Assembly (NCBI RefSeq): GCF_014323605.1
Contig: NZ_SCMB01000003.1
Coordinates: 62,001 to 126,000 of the forward strand
Reading direction: 5' to 3'
Origin: Lactobacillus kimbladii
GTDB taxonomy: Bacteria; Bacillota; Bacilli; Lactobacillales; Lactobacillaceae
DNA: 64,000 nucleotides
Position numbers and translations under genes: made by a program. The notes under the pieces are model-generated. The model saw only the letters and a program-made list of their open reading frames with translations. It was not told the origin of the DNA and did no database searches. Below are positions 27,356-34,918 of the stretch, one piece after another; positions within the stretch are counted from its first letter, which is position 1; every line of letters begins with the position of its first letter.

Positions 27356-27600
27356 CTATTGAATGTCGTGTTCTACATGGATAACTTTACCTAAAAATTT
27401 TTCCGGATTATCTTTGTTTAAAACAATTGAATCATAGTCATTATTTTCAGGAATTAAGATGACTTTATTTCCAACAAACTTTACACGTTTATCGTAGCCT
27501 CATCATCTACTAAAATAGCTGCTAAGTCACCATTTTCAAAAGTTGGTTTTCTTACAAGGGTTATTAATGATCCGTATGGAATTAGAAGCTTCATGGAATT
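27356..27600 (-). pseudogene. CI-like phage repressor (S24/LexA-type C-terminal domain), frameshifted
   Basis: On the minus strand the sequence reads 'NSMKLLIPYGSLITLVRKPTFENGDLAAILVDDEATI', then needs a frame change near 27485 to continue 'VKFVGNKVILIPENNDYDSIVLNKDN...IHVEHDI' and stop. This is the self-cleavage/dimerisation domain of a CI-type repressor, including the catalytic serine region (NSM). The DNA-binding N-terminus is absent. It is an inactive relic of a lysogeny module. Confidence 0.7.
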
Positions 27601-27924
27601 GGCTCAGCAATATAGCATAAACTGCTTATTAGAAGGCACATGGTCAAAAGCGTATTTTAATAAATCTTCCATCGTTTACTTTTGATATCACTGTACATAA
27701 AGTTACATATAACATCAAAACGCTAGATAAGAAATTACAGCCTGACATTATAGGTCTGGTTAAAGGTTATGAGCGCGATAATATTAAAAATATTCAGATC
27801 AACTAAATAGCTAAAACAATAAAGAGCAATTTTAGTAAAACTGCTCTTTATCATTTTTATGCCGTGCGAGAACATAATAAAAGCTTGTAATAGGTGATAC
27901 TACAAGCTTTTTAACTTAATTTAA
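27601..27924. other. Gene-free stretch with unidentified coding debris
   Basis: On the plus strand a frame ending at TAA 27804-27806 reads '...KTLDKKLQPDIIGLVKGYERDNIKNIQIN'. Together with a second, shifted frame upstream ('SINCLLEGTWSKAYF') it looks like the tail of a broken gene that I cannot identify. It abuts the repressor relic and precedes tRNA-Ser. Confidence 0.35.
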
Positions 27925-28013
27925 GGAGAGTACAGGATTTGAACCTGCGCGCCAAGGAAAAACTTGGTTCGCCGGATTTCGAGTCCGGTGCATTACCACT
28001 CTGCCAACTCTCC
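27925..28013 (-). tRNA. tRNA-Ser (anticodon CGA)
   Basis: On the minus strand an 89-base class II tRNA folds with acceptor GGAGAGT/ACTCTCC, a D-arm, anticodon stem CCGGA/TCCGG with loop CTCGAAA (anticodon CGA, reading UCG), a long variable arm (CCAAG..CTTGG) and T-arm CAGG-TTCAAAT-CCTG. The CCA end is not encoded, and the base after the acceptor is T. It lies at the edge of a phage relic, a usual integration target, but no duplicated 3' end was found. Confidence 0.93.
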
Positions 28014-28156
28014 ATAACGAATAACATTATACCTTAACTGAAATTTTTTTCAACTTGCCATTTTCTTCTAAATTGAACAAGTGCGTGTTTGTTATGTATT
28101 TGCTTGATGTAATATCGAAAAAAGCAATTAAATCAGCTACACACTAGATAGCAACT

Positions 28157-28525
28157 TTATTCTTTTAAATCACCGATTGTCTTGAGATAGGTTTTAATTT
28201 TTTGTTCTACAAACTTGATATTATCGTCAATTTTCTTTTCCTGTTCATGTAAATTATCAAGCTGCTTAAACAGTAAAACAAGTCTGTCAGGTATAGTTTG
28301 GTCACCCTCATAGCGTAATTTGGTGTATTTTTGCATTTCTTTAATACTCATACCAGTCTTTTTTAAGCGGGAAATGAAACTAATCCATGCTACGTCTTTT
28401 TCAGTATAAATGCGACGATTATTTTCATCACGATTTGGGAAAAGTAATTTTTGCTTTTCATAATAACGCAGTGTGTCGATTGAAAAGCCACTAAGTTTCG
28501 AAAATTGACCAATTGAATATTTCAT
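28157..28525 (-). CDS. MerR family transcriptional regulator
   Basis: A 122-residue regulator with the N-terminal winged helix 'YSIGQFSKLSGFSIDTLRYYEKQKLLFP' and a C-terminal coiled coil. There are no conserved metal-binding cysteines, so it is probably a sensor of stress or small molecules in the NmlR/AdhR range. It is divergent from a carboxymuconolactone decarboxylase-like gene whose promoter has the stretched spacer typical of MerR control. Confidence 0.88.
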   Translation of the reverse strand: MKYSIGQFSKLSGFSIDTLRYYEKQKLLFPNRDENNRRIYTEKDVAWISFISRLKKTGMSIKEMQKYTKLRYEGDQTIPDRLVLLFKQLDNLHEQEKKIDDNIKFVEQKIKTYLKTIGDLKE

Positions 28526-28608
28526 TGTAGTTCCTTTCTAAAAAATTCAAGCTAGGTAAATGATACATCGTCATATTTTACCACTACCAAAAAATTTTGA
28601 AATAGTAG

Positions 28609-28639
28609 TTGACATGGACTATACTCCAGCAACTATTCT
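28609..28639 (+). promoter_or_regulatory. MerR-type promoter with 19-bp spacer
   Basis: TTGACA (28609-28614) and TATTCT (28634-28639) are 19 bases apart. The dyad GGA-CTATAC-TCC lies in the spacer. MerR regulators activate such overlong promoters by distorting the DNA. It drives the gene at 28683. Confidence 0.75.
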
Positions 28640-28682
28640 ATAAACCGTTAAAAAAGTTTACAAAACAAAAAGGAGAAAAACT

Positions 28683-29090
28683 ATGAAAAATGATGAACGT
28701 TATCAAAAGGGTTTAGTAAATTTAGAAAAAGTTGATCAAGAAGGCGGCAAATCAGTTATTGATTCACTAGCTGGTTTATCTGAAGATGTAGGTCGCTACA
28801 TTATTGAATTTGCATTTGGTGACGTATACGATCGTGGTGTCCTTGATCTAAAACAAAGAGAAATGATTACCATTACAACTTTGCTCACACAAGGTGACAC
28901 TGAACCGCAACTGAATGTTCATATCAATGGCGCTTTAAATGTCGGCTTAACGCCAAAGGAAGTAATCGAGACATTTATTCAAACTATTCCTTACGTGGGA
29001 TTTCCGAAAGTGCTAAACGCGATTAATGTTGCTAAAAAGGTATTCAAAGATCGTGGAATAGATTTCACGCAATCGAATAAAAGTGAATAA
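28683..29090 (+). CDS. Carboxymuconolactone decarboxylase (CMD) family protein
   Basis: A 135-residue CMD-family protein with 'FGDVYDRGVLDLKQREMITITTLLTQGDTEPQLNVHINGALNVGLTPKEV'. The AhpD-type CxxC is absent, so it is not a classical alkylhydroperoxidase. The substrate is unknown; relatives next to MerR genes are often induced by electrophiles or oxidants. AGGAG precedes the ATG. Confidence 0.85.
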   Translation: MKNDERYQKGLVNLEKVDQEGGKSVIDSLAGLSEDVGRYIIEFAFGDVYDRGVLDLKQREMITITTLLTQGDTEPQLNVHINGALNVGLTPKEVIETFIQTIPYVGFPKVLNAINVAKKVFKDRGIDFTQSNKSE

Positions 29091-29100
29091 AGTCATGACT

Positions 29101-29136
29101 AAAACTAGTTACTGTTATAAGTAAACTAGTTTTTTA
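29101..29136 (+). terminator. Terminator after the CMD gene
   Basis: AAAACTAGTT pairs with AACTAGTTTTTT around a 13-base loop, followed by a T-run. Confidence 0.8.
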
Positions 29137-29229
29137 ATCTGAAGCTGATATAGTTCGTATTTTTATGACTATAAAACAAACATGCATGAATTTAATTGTA
29201 AGTTAATTTTTGAGTTAAAGAAGTGAAAT

Positions 29230-29937
29230 ATGGAAAGTTCATTATCTAAGCGTGCAGCTGTTATTGACACAATTCCAACAGTTTTTGGCTATTTAGGAAT
29301 TGCGTCCGCTTTTGGTGTGATTGCTCGCTCAACAGGTTTTTCGACTATTACAGTAATCATGATGTCAATCATAATCTATGCTGGATCAGCACAATTTACC
29401 ACTGTTAGTATGCTAGTAGCAGGTAGTCCGATTGCTTCAATTATTTTTACTACATTTATGGTCAATTCAAGGATGATTTTAATGAGTACAATGGTGGCAC
29501 CGTACTTTAAGAAAGATAAACTGGGCAAAGGTATTTTAATTGGCACGCTTTTAACTGATGAAAGCTTTGCTCTGGCAATGAATAAACTTAATTTTACAAA
29601 TGACAAAATGAATTTCAGTTGGTTCAATACTGAAAATATGATTTCATATAAAACTTGGGTATTTGCTACAGCGATTGGTGCCATACTTGGCAACTTTATT
29701 AAAGATCCAAAACAATTAGGTCTTGATTTTGCAAATGTGGCAATGTTTATTGGTTTGTTATATTTGCAAGTAAACAATGATAAGTCTTTAAATAAGCTGT
29801 TACAAGTAATAGTAATTTTACTGACAATGTTGTTGACCTATATTTTGACAATGATTTTGTCACCCAGTATGGTTATTATTGTTGTAACCCTTATTGGATG
29901 TGCATTGGGGATGGTAATAAAACGTGTCTTCTTCTAA
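29230..29937 (+). CDS. azlC: AzlC family branched-chain amino acid exporter subunit, copy 2
   Basis: A 235-residue paralogue of the gene at 24879, identical in length and roughly 60-65% identical by eye, with shared 'MLVAGSPIASI', 'LTDESFAL' and 'MFIGLLYLQV' blocks. It is the larger exporter subunit, again overlapping azlD by 14 bases. The ribosome-binding site is weaker (AAAGAAGTG) than in copy 1. Confidence 0.9.
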   Translation: MESSLSKRAAVIDTIPTVFGYLGIASAFGVIARSTGFSTITVIMMSIIIYAGSAQFTTVSMLVAGSPIASIIFTTFMVNSRMILMSTMVAPYFKKDKLGKGILIGTLLTDESFALAMNKLNFTNDKMNFSWFNTENMISYKTWVFATAIGAILGNFIKDPKQLGLDFANVAMFIGLLYLQVNNDKSLNKLLQVIVILLTMLLTYILTMILSPSMVIIVVTLIGCALGMVIKRVFF

Positions 29938-30250
29938 CTATTTGTTTTTGACTATTATCGGATGTGGACTTGCAACTTGGCTATCGCGGATACTTCCTTT
30001 TGTTTTATTAAAAAAATTCACTTTACCTAAAGCAGTGGTTGAATTTCTATCTTTTGTACCGATAGTTATAATGTCTACTATGTGGTTTTGCAATTTATTC
30101 ACCGCTCAACCAGGTCAATTGCCAAAAGCTAACCTTGAATATCTTGTTGCTTCATTTCCAACTTTTATAGCAGCGGTTATTAGCAAATCACTTTTAGTAA
30201 TTGTTATTGTTGGGGTAGTTTCTTTAGCTTTATTACGATTTTTTATTTAG
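29924..30250 (+). CDS. azlD: AzlD family branched-chain amino acid exporter subunit, copy 2
   Basis: A 108-residue small membrane partner of AzlC, paralogous to the protein at 25573 ('LSRILPFVLLKKFTLP', 'EFLSFVPIVIMSTMWF'). Same 14-base overlap with azlC. No terminator directly follows; the next hairpin lies in the antiporter leader. Confidence 0.9.
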   Translation: MSSSNYLFLTIIGCGLATWLSRILPFVLLKKFTLPKAVVEFLSFVPIVIMSTMWFCNLFTAQPGQLPKANLEYLVASFPTFIAAVISKSLLVIVIVGVVSLALLRFFI

Positions 30251-30289
30251 TGAAAGATCGATCAATAATTGGTTTATATTTCTGTAAAT

Positions 30290-30469
30290 TTGAATTAAAA
30301 AAATTGTGAGTTATACTAATAAAAGTTGCTAATTTGTGCAAAAATCAAATCGGTTCTTAAATTAAATAAATATTTTGGTTGGAGTGAAAGACTTTCAAGA
30401 ATTGTTCTCAGGTTTGGGTTGCCTGAGCAATTTTGAAGGTCTTTTTTGCTGTAGAAAGCTGGAAGGTAA
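30290..30469 (+). promoter_or_regulatory. Antiporter promoter and leader with strong terminator (candidate attenuator)
   Basis: A TTGAAT -35 (30290-30295) and TATACT -10 (30312-30317), 16 bases apart, predict a start near 30324. The leader then forms a long hairpin, AAAGACTTTCAAGAATTG..CTCAGG against CCTGAG.CAATTTTGAAGGTCTTT, ending in six Ts at about 30447. The antiporter ATG is only 23 bases after it, leaving no room for another promoter. Regulated termination is therefore likely, unless this is merely the azlCD terminator with an unseen promoter. Confidence 0.5.
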
Positions 30470-31633
30470 ATGAAATTTTTAGGAATGCTAGTTGTTATAT
30501 TAATAGCTACCCTAATTGGCGGACAATTAAGTGCAAGGTTAAGATTACCAGCTGTTGTCGGCGAATTACTAGCTGGGATAGTTATTGGACCGGGAATCTT
30601 TAATTTGGTACAACCGGGCGGAATCATTAAAGTGTTCTCCGATATCGGTGTGATTTTTTTGATGTTTTTGGCAGGTCTTGACAGTGATATTAAAACACTA
30701 AAAAAACTTTTTCGTCCTAGTGTGTTGGTAGCTGCCTTTGGTATGATAGTACCAATTATTATTGCTTATATAACAGGCATTCTCTTTAATTTTTCACAGG
30801 TTGAAAGTTTATTTTTAGGCTTAACTTTTTCAGCTACTTCGGTTTCAATTTCGGTAGCCGTTTTGCAAGAAATGGGACGCCTGGAAGGAAAGGAGGGCAT
30901 GACAATTTTAGGTGCTGCAGTAGCAGATGATCTGCTCTCAATATTACTTTTGAGCATTGTTAGTGGACTGACAGGTGTTTCTGAGCAAGGTTCAAGTATG
31001 GAAAAAAACTTTATTATTAGCCTCCTTGTTCAGGCAGCCTTTCTTATATTATTAGTTCTTCTTAGCATTTATGTCATACCTCGGTTAATTAGCTTAAGTC
31101 AGCGTCTGACATTGCCTGTTTCTGAAACCTTGATGGCAATGATTATTGTGGTATTAGCTTCTTGGGCTGCTGAAGAAGTAGGACTTAGTAATGTGATTGG
31201 CGCTTTTTTTGCCGGTTTGGCTCTCAATCGTACTTCAGCACAGAAAATTCTCAAAAAGAATTTTACCGTCATTGGTTACAGTAGTTTTATCCCCGTATTC
31301 TTTGTCAGTATTGGTTTGGACATGAGCATTAGAGGAATATTACACGATTTTATTTTATTTATCGTTTTGATAATTGGAGGTGTTTTATCAAAATTAGTTG
31401 GCGCAAGCTTGGGCGCAAAAATTGCTGGGTTTAGCAATTCCAGTTCCTTGTTAGTCGGGACCGGAATGGTTTCGCGCGGTGAAATGGCTCTCGTGGTTGC
31501 ACAGATAGGTTTGACAAACCATCTACTTGCGCCAGCGGCATATTCAACTGTGATTGGTGCAATCATTATGACAACTGTGATTTCGCCCTTTCTGCTTAAA
31601 TGGTCAATAATAAAAATGGATAAAGATAGATAA
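30470..31633 (+). CDS. Cation:proton antiporter, CPA2/KefB type
   Basis: A 387-residue membrane protein with 10-12 hydrophobic segments and the Na+/H+ exchanger fold. It opens 'GMLVVILIATLIGGQLSARLRLPAVVGELLAGIVIGPG' and contains 'FLAGLDSDI', 'AVADDLLSILLLS' (the paired acidic residues in the ion site) and 'SRGEMALVVAQ'. No C-terminal RCK/TrkA domain is attached. It likely exchanges Na+ or K+ for H+. The leader carries a terminator. Confidence 0.88.
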   Translation: MKFLGMLVVILIATLIGGQLSARLRLPAVVGELLAGIVIGPGIFNLVQPGGIIKVFSDIGVIFLMFLAGLDSDIKTLKKLFRPSVLVAAFGMIVPIIIAYITGILFNFSQVESLFLGLTFSATSVSISVAVLQEMGRLEGKEGMTILGAAVADDLLSILLLSIVSGLTGVSEQGSSMEKNFIISLLVQAAFLILLVLLSIYVIPRLISLSQRLTLPVSETLMAMIIVVLASWAAEEVGLSNVIGAFFAGLALNRTSAQKILKKNFTVIGYSSFIPVFFVSIGLDMSIRGILHDFILFIVLIIGGVLSKLVGASLGAKIAGFSNSSSLLVGTGMVSRGEMALVVAQIGLTNHLLAPAAYSTVIGAIIMTTVISPFLLKWSIIKMDKDR

Positions 31634-31769
31634 GGCAAAAGGACAGTTGACAGCAGACATTTTCATAGATCTGACTTTCTAGTTAAATTTCTTAAAGTGA
31701 CTTAAAAGTTATGTTAGTATTAAAAACGTGTTTTTTAACTGAAATTCAAGTAGAAGGTAGGAAGGTCGG

Positions 31770-32483
31770 ATGAAAGTTCAGCTAAAAGCTGATATTTTTA
31801 AATTAAAATGGTACATTAACCAAATGCGTGGTTGGAGTTTTAAAACATATCTCTTATTAATGCTGGGGATTGGTATTATTATTGGGACTACTGTTGCGTC
31901 TCCAATTGATCAAATTTCATTATTGACAATGATTGCTGCAATTTTAGGTTTCACTTGTACTCTTGCTATTACTAACGCCAGACAAATTAACGGTATTTTG
32001 GGTTTGATTTCAGCTACAATTTACATTATTGTTTCCGTTTATGCCCAAAATTATGCCAATGTAATTTTACAGGGCGTATATATTGTTATTTTGGATTTAC
32101 CAGTGTTGTTGTTGCCGTCTTGGTCTAAAGATACGGAAAAACATATTCATGGTTTGACACTGACAAAGTGGCTTCTTACCATTATCTTTTTTGCCGTAGT
32201 GCTAGTTTTACTTTATCTGCTAGATACAAAAATTTTCACTAGTCCTAGGCCCTTAATCGATGCAACAGCGGGAGCAATCGGAATTACTGGATCTCTTCTT
32301 TGCACATTACATTTTCGCGAGCAATACTATTTTTGGACTATTCAAGGAGTACTTTCAATTATTTTATGGGGAGTTACCGCGTTTCAGGGGGATGCTAATC
32401 TCACCTTATTTTTAACATATATTTTGTATTTAATTAATGATTTACTAGCTTTTACCGATAAGCATGTTAGCTGGTTTCATTGA
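31770..32483 (+). CDS. pnuC: PnuC-type nicotinamide riboside transporter
   Basis: A 237-residue membrane protein with 7 predicted helices and PnuC-like blocks 'NGILGLISATIYIIVSVYAQNYANVILQGVYI' and 'REQYYFWTIQGVLSIILW'. It imports nicotinamide riboside for NAD synthesis. AGGTAGGAAGG precedes the ATG. It is monocistronic with a terminator shared with the next, convergent gene. Confidence 0.85.
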   Translation: MKVQLKADIFKLKWYINQMRGWSFKTYLLLMLGIGIIIGTTVASPIDQISLLTMIAAILGFTCTLAITNARQINGILGLISATIYIIVSVYAQNYANVILQGVYIVILDLPVLLLPSWSKDTEKHIHGLTLTKWLLTIIFFAVVLVLLYLLDTKIFTSPRPLIDATAGAIGITGSLLCTLHFREQYYFWTIQGVLSIILWGVTAFQGDANLTLFLTYILYLINDLLAFTDKHVSWFH

Positions 32484-32484
32484 C

Positions 32485-32519
32485 AAAAAAGAAGTCTTTC
32501 ATGTAAAAGACTTCTTTTA
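32485..32519. terminator. Bidirectional terminator pnuC / TipAS gene
   Basis: AAAAAAGAAGTCTTT and AAAGACTTCTTTTA form a long stem with a short loop between convergent genes. Confidence 0.9.
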
Positions 32520-32825
32520 TTTTGCTAAATGTTTTTTGACAATTCTACTTAATATCTTAGTTGCACCTTTGCCAGCCTTATCATCATAATAGGATTGGTA
32601 GCGAGTATCATTATCATAAGCATTGACTATTCCTAAATGGATTTTGCGGGAATAATTAGGCATAATAATTCGCAGCCAGTTTTGATGCTTGGTAAAGACA
32701 TCATCACTCAAATCGGCTTCTTTAGAGGGATCTTTTACAATTGCTTGTAAATCGCGCACTAAATCAGCTTCAGTTTGTTTCATTTTATTATATTTTGCTT
32801 CAGTAAATTGACTTTTTTCCGACAT
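32517..32825 (-). CDS. Stand-alone TipAS-like domain protein
   Basis: This 102-residue protein consists only of a helical domain resembling TipAS, the thiopeptide-binding half of TipA-type MerR regulators. It has 'F...HQNWLRI', a helix with 'AYDNDTRYQSYYDDKAGKGATKILSRIV' and no DNA-binding part. It could be a ligand-binding or antibiotic-sequestering protein. Function is inferred from the domain only. AGGAGG lies before the start on the minus strand. Confidence 0.6.
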   Translation of the reverse strand: MSEKSQFTEAKYNKMKQTEADLVRDLQAIVKDPSKEADLSDDVFTKHQNWLRIIMPNYSRKIHLGIVNAYDNDTRYQSYYDDKAGKGATKILSRIVKKHLAK

Positions 32826-32994
32826 GACTTCCTCCTGTAATTTGTTAAGATACTTAAATAACTATAGCAATATTAGCTTGAAAAATCATGTCTAAATTTA
32901 TTTGCGGAAAATTAACCAGGCATAATTGGTAATGCTGGGCAAAAGACAAGAAATCTAATAAATAAAGCGCTATAATTAAGAGAGAGGCGAACTA

Positions 32995-33504
32995 ATGATC
33001 ACTTTTGTTTGGGCAGAAGATGAAAAACACCAAATTGGTCTAGATGGGCATTTACCTTGGAAACTGCCTGCTGACTTACACCATTTTAAAAAAATAACTT
33101 ATGGACATCCCATTATCATGGGTCGAAGAACTTTTATGAGCTTGCCTCATATTCTACCAGGTCGCAAGCATATTGTTTTAACAACTAGTCAGAAATTAAA
33201 AAATAAATTTTTTGCTGATCAAAGAGTTTTAATAATATCTACGCTCACTGAATTACAAAGATGGATTGATCAACACAAAAATCTGGAAATTTGTGTAATA
33301 GGTGGTAATTCGGTCTTTGACGCCTTGAAAAATCAGGTAGATTGCTTAGAAAAAACTGAAATAAAAGCTACTTTTACAGCTGATGTGACAATGACAAAGC
33401 TTAATTATGGCGATTTTAAGATAGTAAAAAGGGAATTTCATCAACCTGATAATTTGAATTCTTATCCATATGAATTTTTAACTTATATGAGAAAGGAGAA
33501 ATGA
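32995..33504 (+). CDS. folA: Dihydrofolate reductase
   Basis: DHFR reduces dihydrofolate with NADPH. The 169-residue sequence has 'IGLDGHLPWKLPADLHHFKKITYGHPIIMGRRTF' (the PW and catalytic acidic position) and 'VIGGNSVFD' (NADPH site). A TATAAT box is at 32971-32976. No thyA precedes it, although the pair is common in relatives. A small membrane gene is directly coupled downstream. Confidence 0.93.
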   Translation: MITFVWAEDEKHQIGLDGHLPWKLPADLHHFKKITYGHPIIMGRRTFMSLPHILPGRKHIVLTTSQKLKNKFFADQRVLIISTLTELQRWIDQHKNLEICVIGGNSVFDALKNQVDCLEKTEIKATFTADVTMTKLNYGDFKIVKREFHQPDNLNSYPYEFLTYMRKEK

Positions 33505-33505
33505 C

Positions 33506-33694
33506 ATGAAACAAGTTATTGCTTCAACCGTCGTTTTACTAATTTGCATACTGACTTTGATTAGCAGCTTTTTTCTGGCTGAAAACCTAAATCATAATTA
33601 TTGGTGGCAGGTAATTGGCATGGCTATTGTTACTTTTGCTGTGGGACAATATTTTTTTAAAATAATAAAATCATACCAAATAAATAAAAAATAA
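33506..33694 (+). CDS. Small two-helix membrane protein downstream of folA
   Basis: A 62-residue protein with two transmembrane segments (residues 4-25 and 33-52) and a basic C-terminus. Its ATG begins one base after the folA stop, and its ribosome-binding site (AAAGGAG) lies inside folA, so the two are translationally coupled. I do not know its function. Confidence 0.65.
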   Translation: MKQVIASTVVLLICILTLISSFFLAENLNHNYWWQVIGMAIVTFAVGQYFFKIIKSYQINKK

Positions 33695-33706
33695 TTTATT
33701 TTTTGG

Positions 33707-33735
33707 TTGACAGAAGATTTTTTAGATGTTAAATT
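33707..33735 (+). promoter_or_regulatory. Promoter of the methionine T-box operon
   Basis: TTGACA (33707-33712) and TAAATT (33730-33735) with a 17-base spacer, upstream of the T-box leader. Confidence 0.7.
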
Positions 33736-33759
33736 AATAAACAATTAAATAATTAATAC

Positions 33760-34014
33760 ATCTTGAAAAGCAGAGTAGCTATTATTTTTACTAATAAAGA
33801 GAGCTGACGTTTGGTGAGAGTCAGTTAGTAAGGTGTAGTGAACATGGGCTTGAAACGATGACTGCTAGTGATATTTAGCTAGTGGCGGAGTTGCATCCGT
33901 TAAGATTGCAAGCTATTGTTAGATAGCTGTTGAGGTTTATTACGTGAGTAATAAACAAATTTAAAGGTGGTAACACGAAGCACTCGTCCTTAGTTTAGGA
34001 TGAGTGCTTTTTTT
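33760..34014 (+). promoter_or_regulatory. T-box riboswitch, methionine type
   Basis: The leader holds AGAGAGC and other stem I elements, a GTGAAC-ATG segment (specifier codon ATG) near 33841, the T-box AGGTGGTAACACG (33965-33977) and a terminator AAGCACTCGTCCT/AGGATGAGTGCTT with T-run (33978-34014). Uncharged tRNA-Met would bind and open the antiterminator, turning on the metQNI genes. Specifier placement is from the usual GAAC spacing. Confidence 0.88.
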
Positions 34015-34039
34015 ATCGAAAAATTGGGAGGTTTTTCTA

Positions 34040-34891
34040 ATGACTAAAAAAAGTCGCAATATATTTATTGGAGTAATTGCGGCCATTGTAATTGTTGCTA
34101 TTGCCTGGTTTAGCTTTGGCAAAAAGGGAGGTAGCAATCAAAAAGACCATGTTGTTACAGTGGGTATTGTAAGTGAGTCTAAACCGAAAGAGGTTATTTG
34201 GAATCACGCAGCAGCTTTGGCTAAGAAAAAATATGGCATAACAATTAAAATCAAGAATTTCACTGATTACAATCAACCAAATAAAGCAGTAAAAAGTGGT
34301 GACATCGACTTAAATGCTTTCCAACACTATGCTTTTCTAAAAGCTTGGAATAAAGCCAACCATGGTGGATTAGTGGCTATTGGACGAACTGATATAAATC
34401 CAATTAGGCTATATTCAAAGAAATATCATAAATTAAGTGAACTGCCAAAAGGTGCTACAATTGCTGTTCCAAATGACGCAAGTAATGAATCTCGTTCCTT
34501 ACTCGTTTTGAAAAATGCCGGTTTAATTTCATTACGCAAGGGTAAAGTTCTTATGACCGTTGCAGATATTGTGAAGAATCCAAAAAACATCAAAGTTAAG
34601 GAAATTAGCGCAGATCAATGTGGACGTATAATCAATTCTGTAGATGCAGCGGTTATTAATAATGACTTTGCTCGTCCTGCTGGTTTGGGCGAAAAACAGA
34701 CAATCTTTGTTGAGCCAGTTAATAAAGACTCTTATCAATGGATAAATATAATTGTAGCTAAAAAAGGACAGGCAAAGAACAAGGACTACCAGGCAGTAGT
34801 CAAATGTTATCAAACCGCTGAAACTAAACGGATACAAAAGAAATATTATGGAAATATGACTAGAAGTGCTTGGGACATTAAATTGAAGTAA
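34040..34891 (+). CDS. metQ: Methionine ABC transporter substrate-binding protein (MetQ/NlpA)
   Basis: The extracellular binding protein for D/L-methionine. It has a basic start and a hydrophobic segment (residues 7-25), then the NlpA fold beginning 'VTVGIV...KEVIWNHAAALA' and including 'AFQHYAFLKAW' and 'AVPNDASNESRSLLVL'. There is no lipobox cysteine at the end of the hydrophobic segment, so it is probably held by an uncleaved anchor. The start at ATG 34040 follows GGGAGG; an upstream in-frame start lies inside the terminator. 283 residues. Confidence 0.92.
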   Translation: MTKKSRNIFIGVIAAIVIVAIAWFSFGKKGGSNQKDHVVTVGIVSESKPKEVIWNHAAALAKKKYGITIKIKNFTDYNQPNKAVKSGDIDLNAFQHYAFLKAWNKANHGGLVAIGRTDINPIRLYSKKYHKLSELPKGATIAVPNDASNESRSLLVLKNAGLISLRKGKVLMTVADIVKNPKNIKVKEISADQCGRIINSVDAAVINNDFARPAGLGEKQTIFVEPVNKDSYQWINIIVAKKGQAKNKDYQAVVKCYQTAETKRIQKKYYGNMTRSAWDIKLK

Positions 34892-34918
34892 AAATTTTAA
34901 TGATTGGAGAAGATTGTA

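Noticed and set aside
29376-29777. 133-codon minus-strand frame inside azlC copy 2
   Set aside because: Antisense shadow of a membrane-protein gene; no start signals and no similarity to known proteins.
30316-30627. Minus-strand frame across the antiporter leader
   Set aside because: It runs through the terminator hairpin and the antiporter start in antisense; no coding signals.
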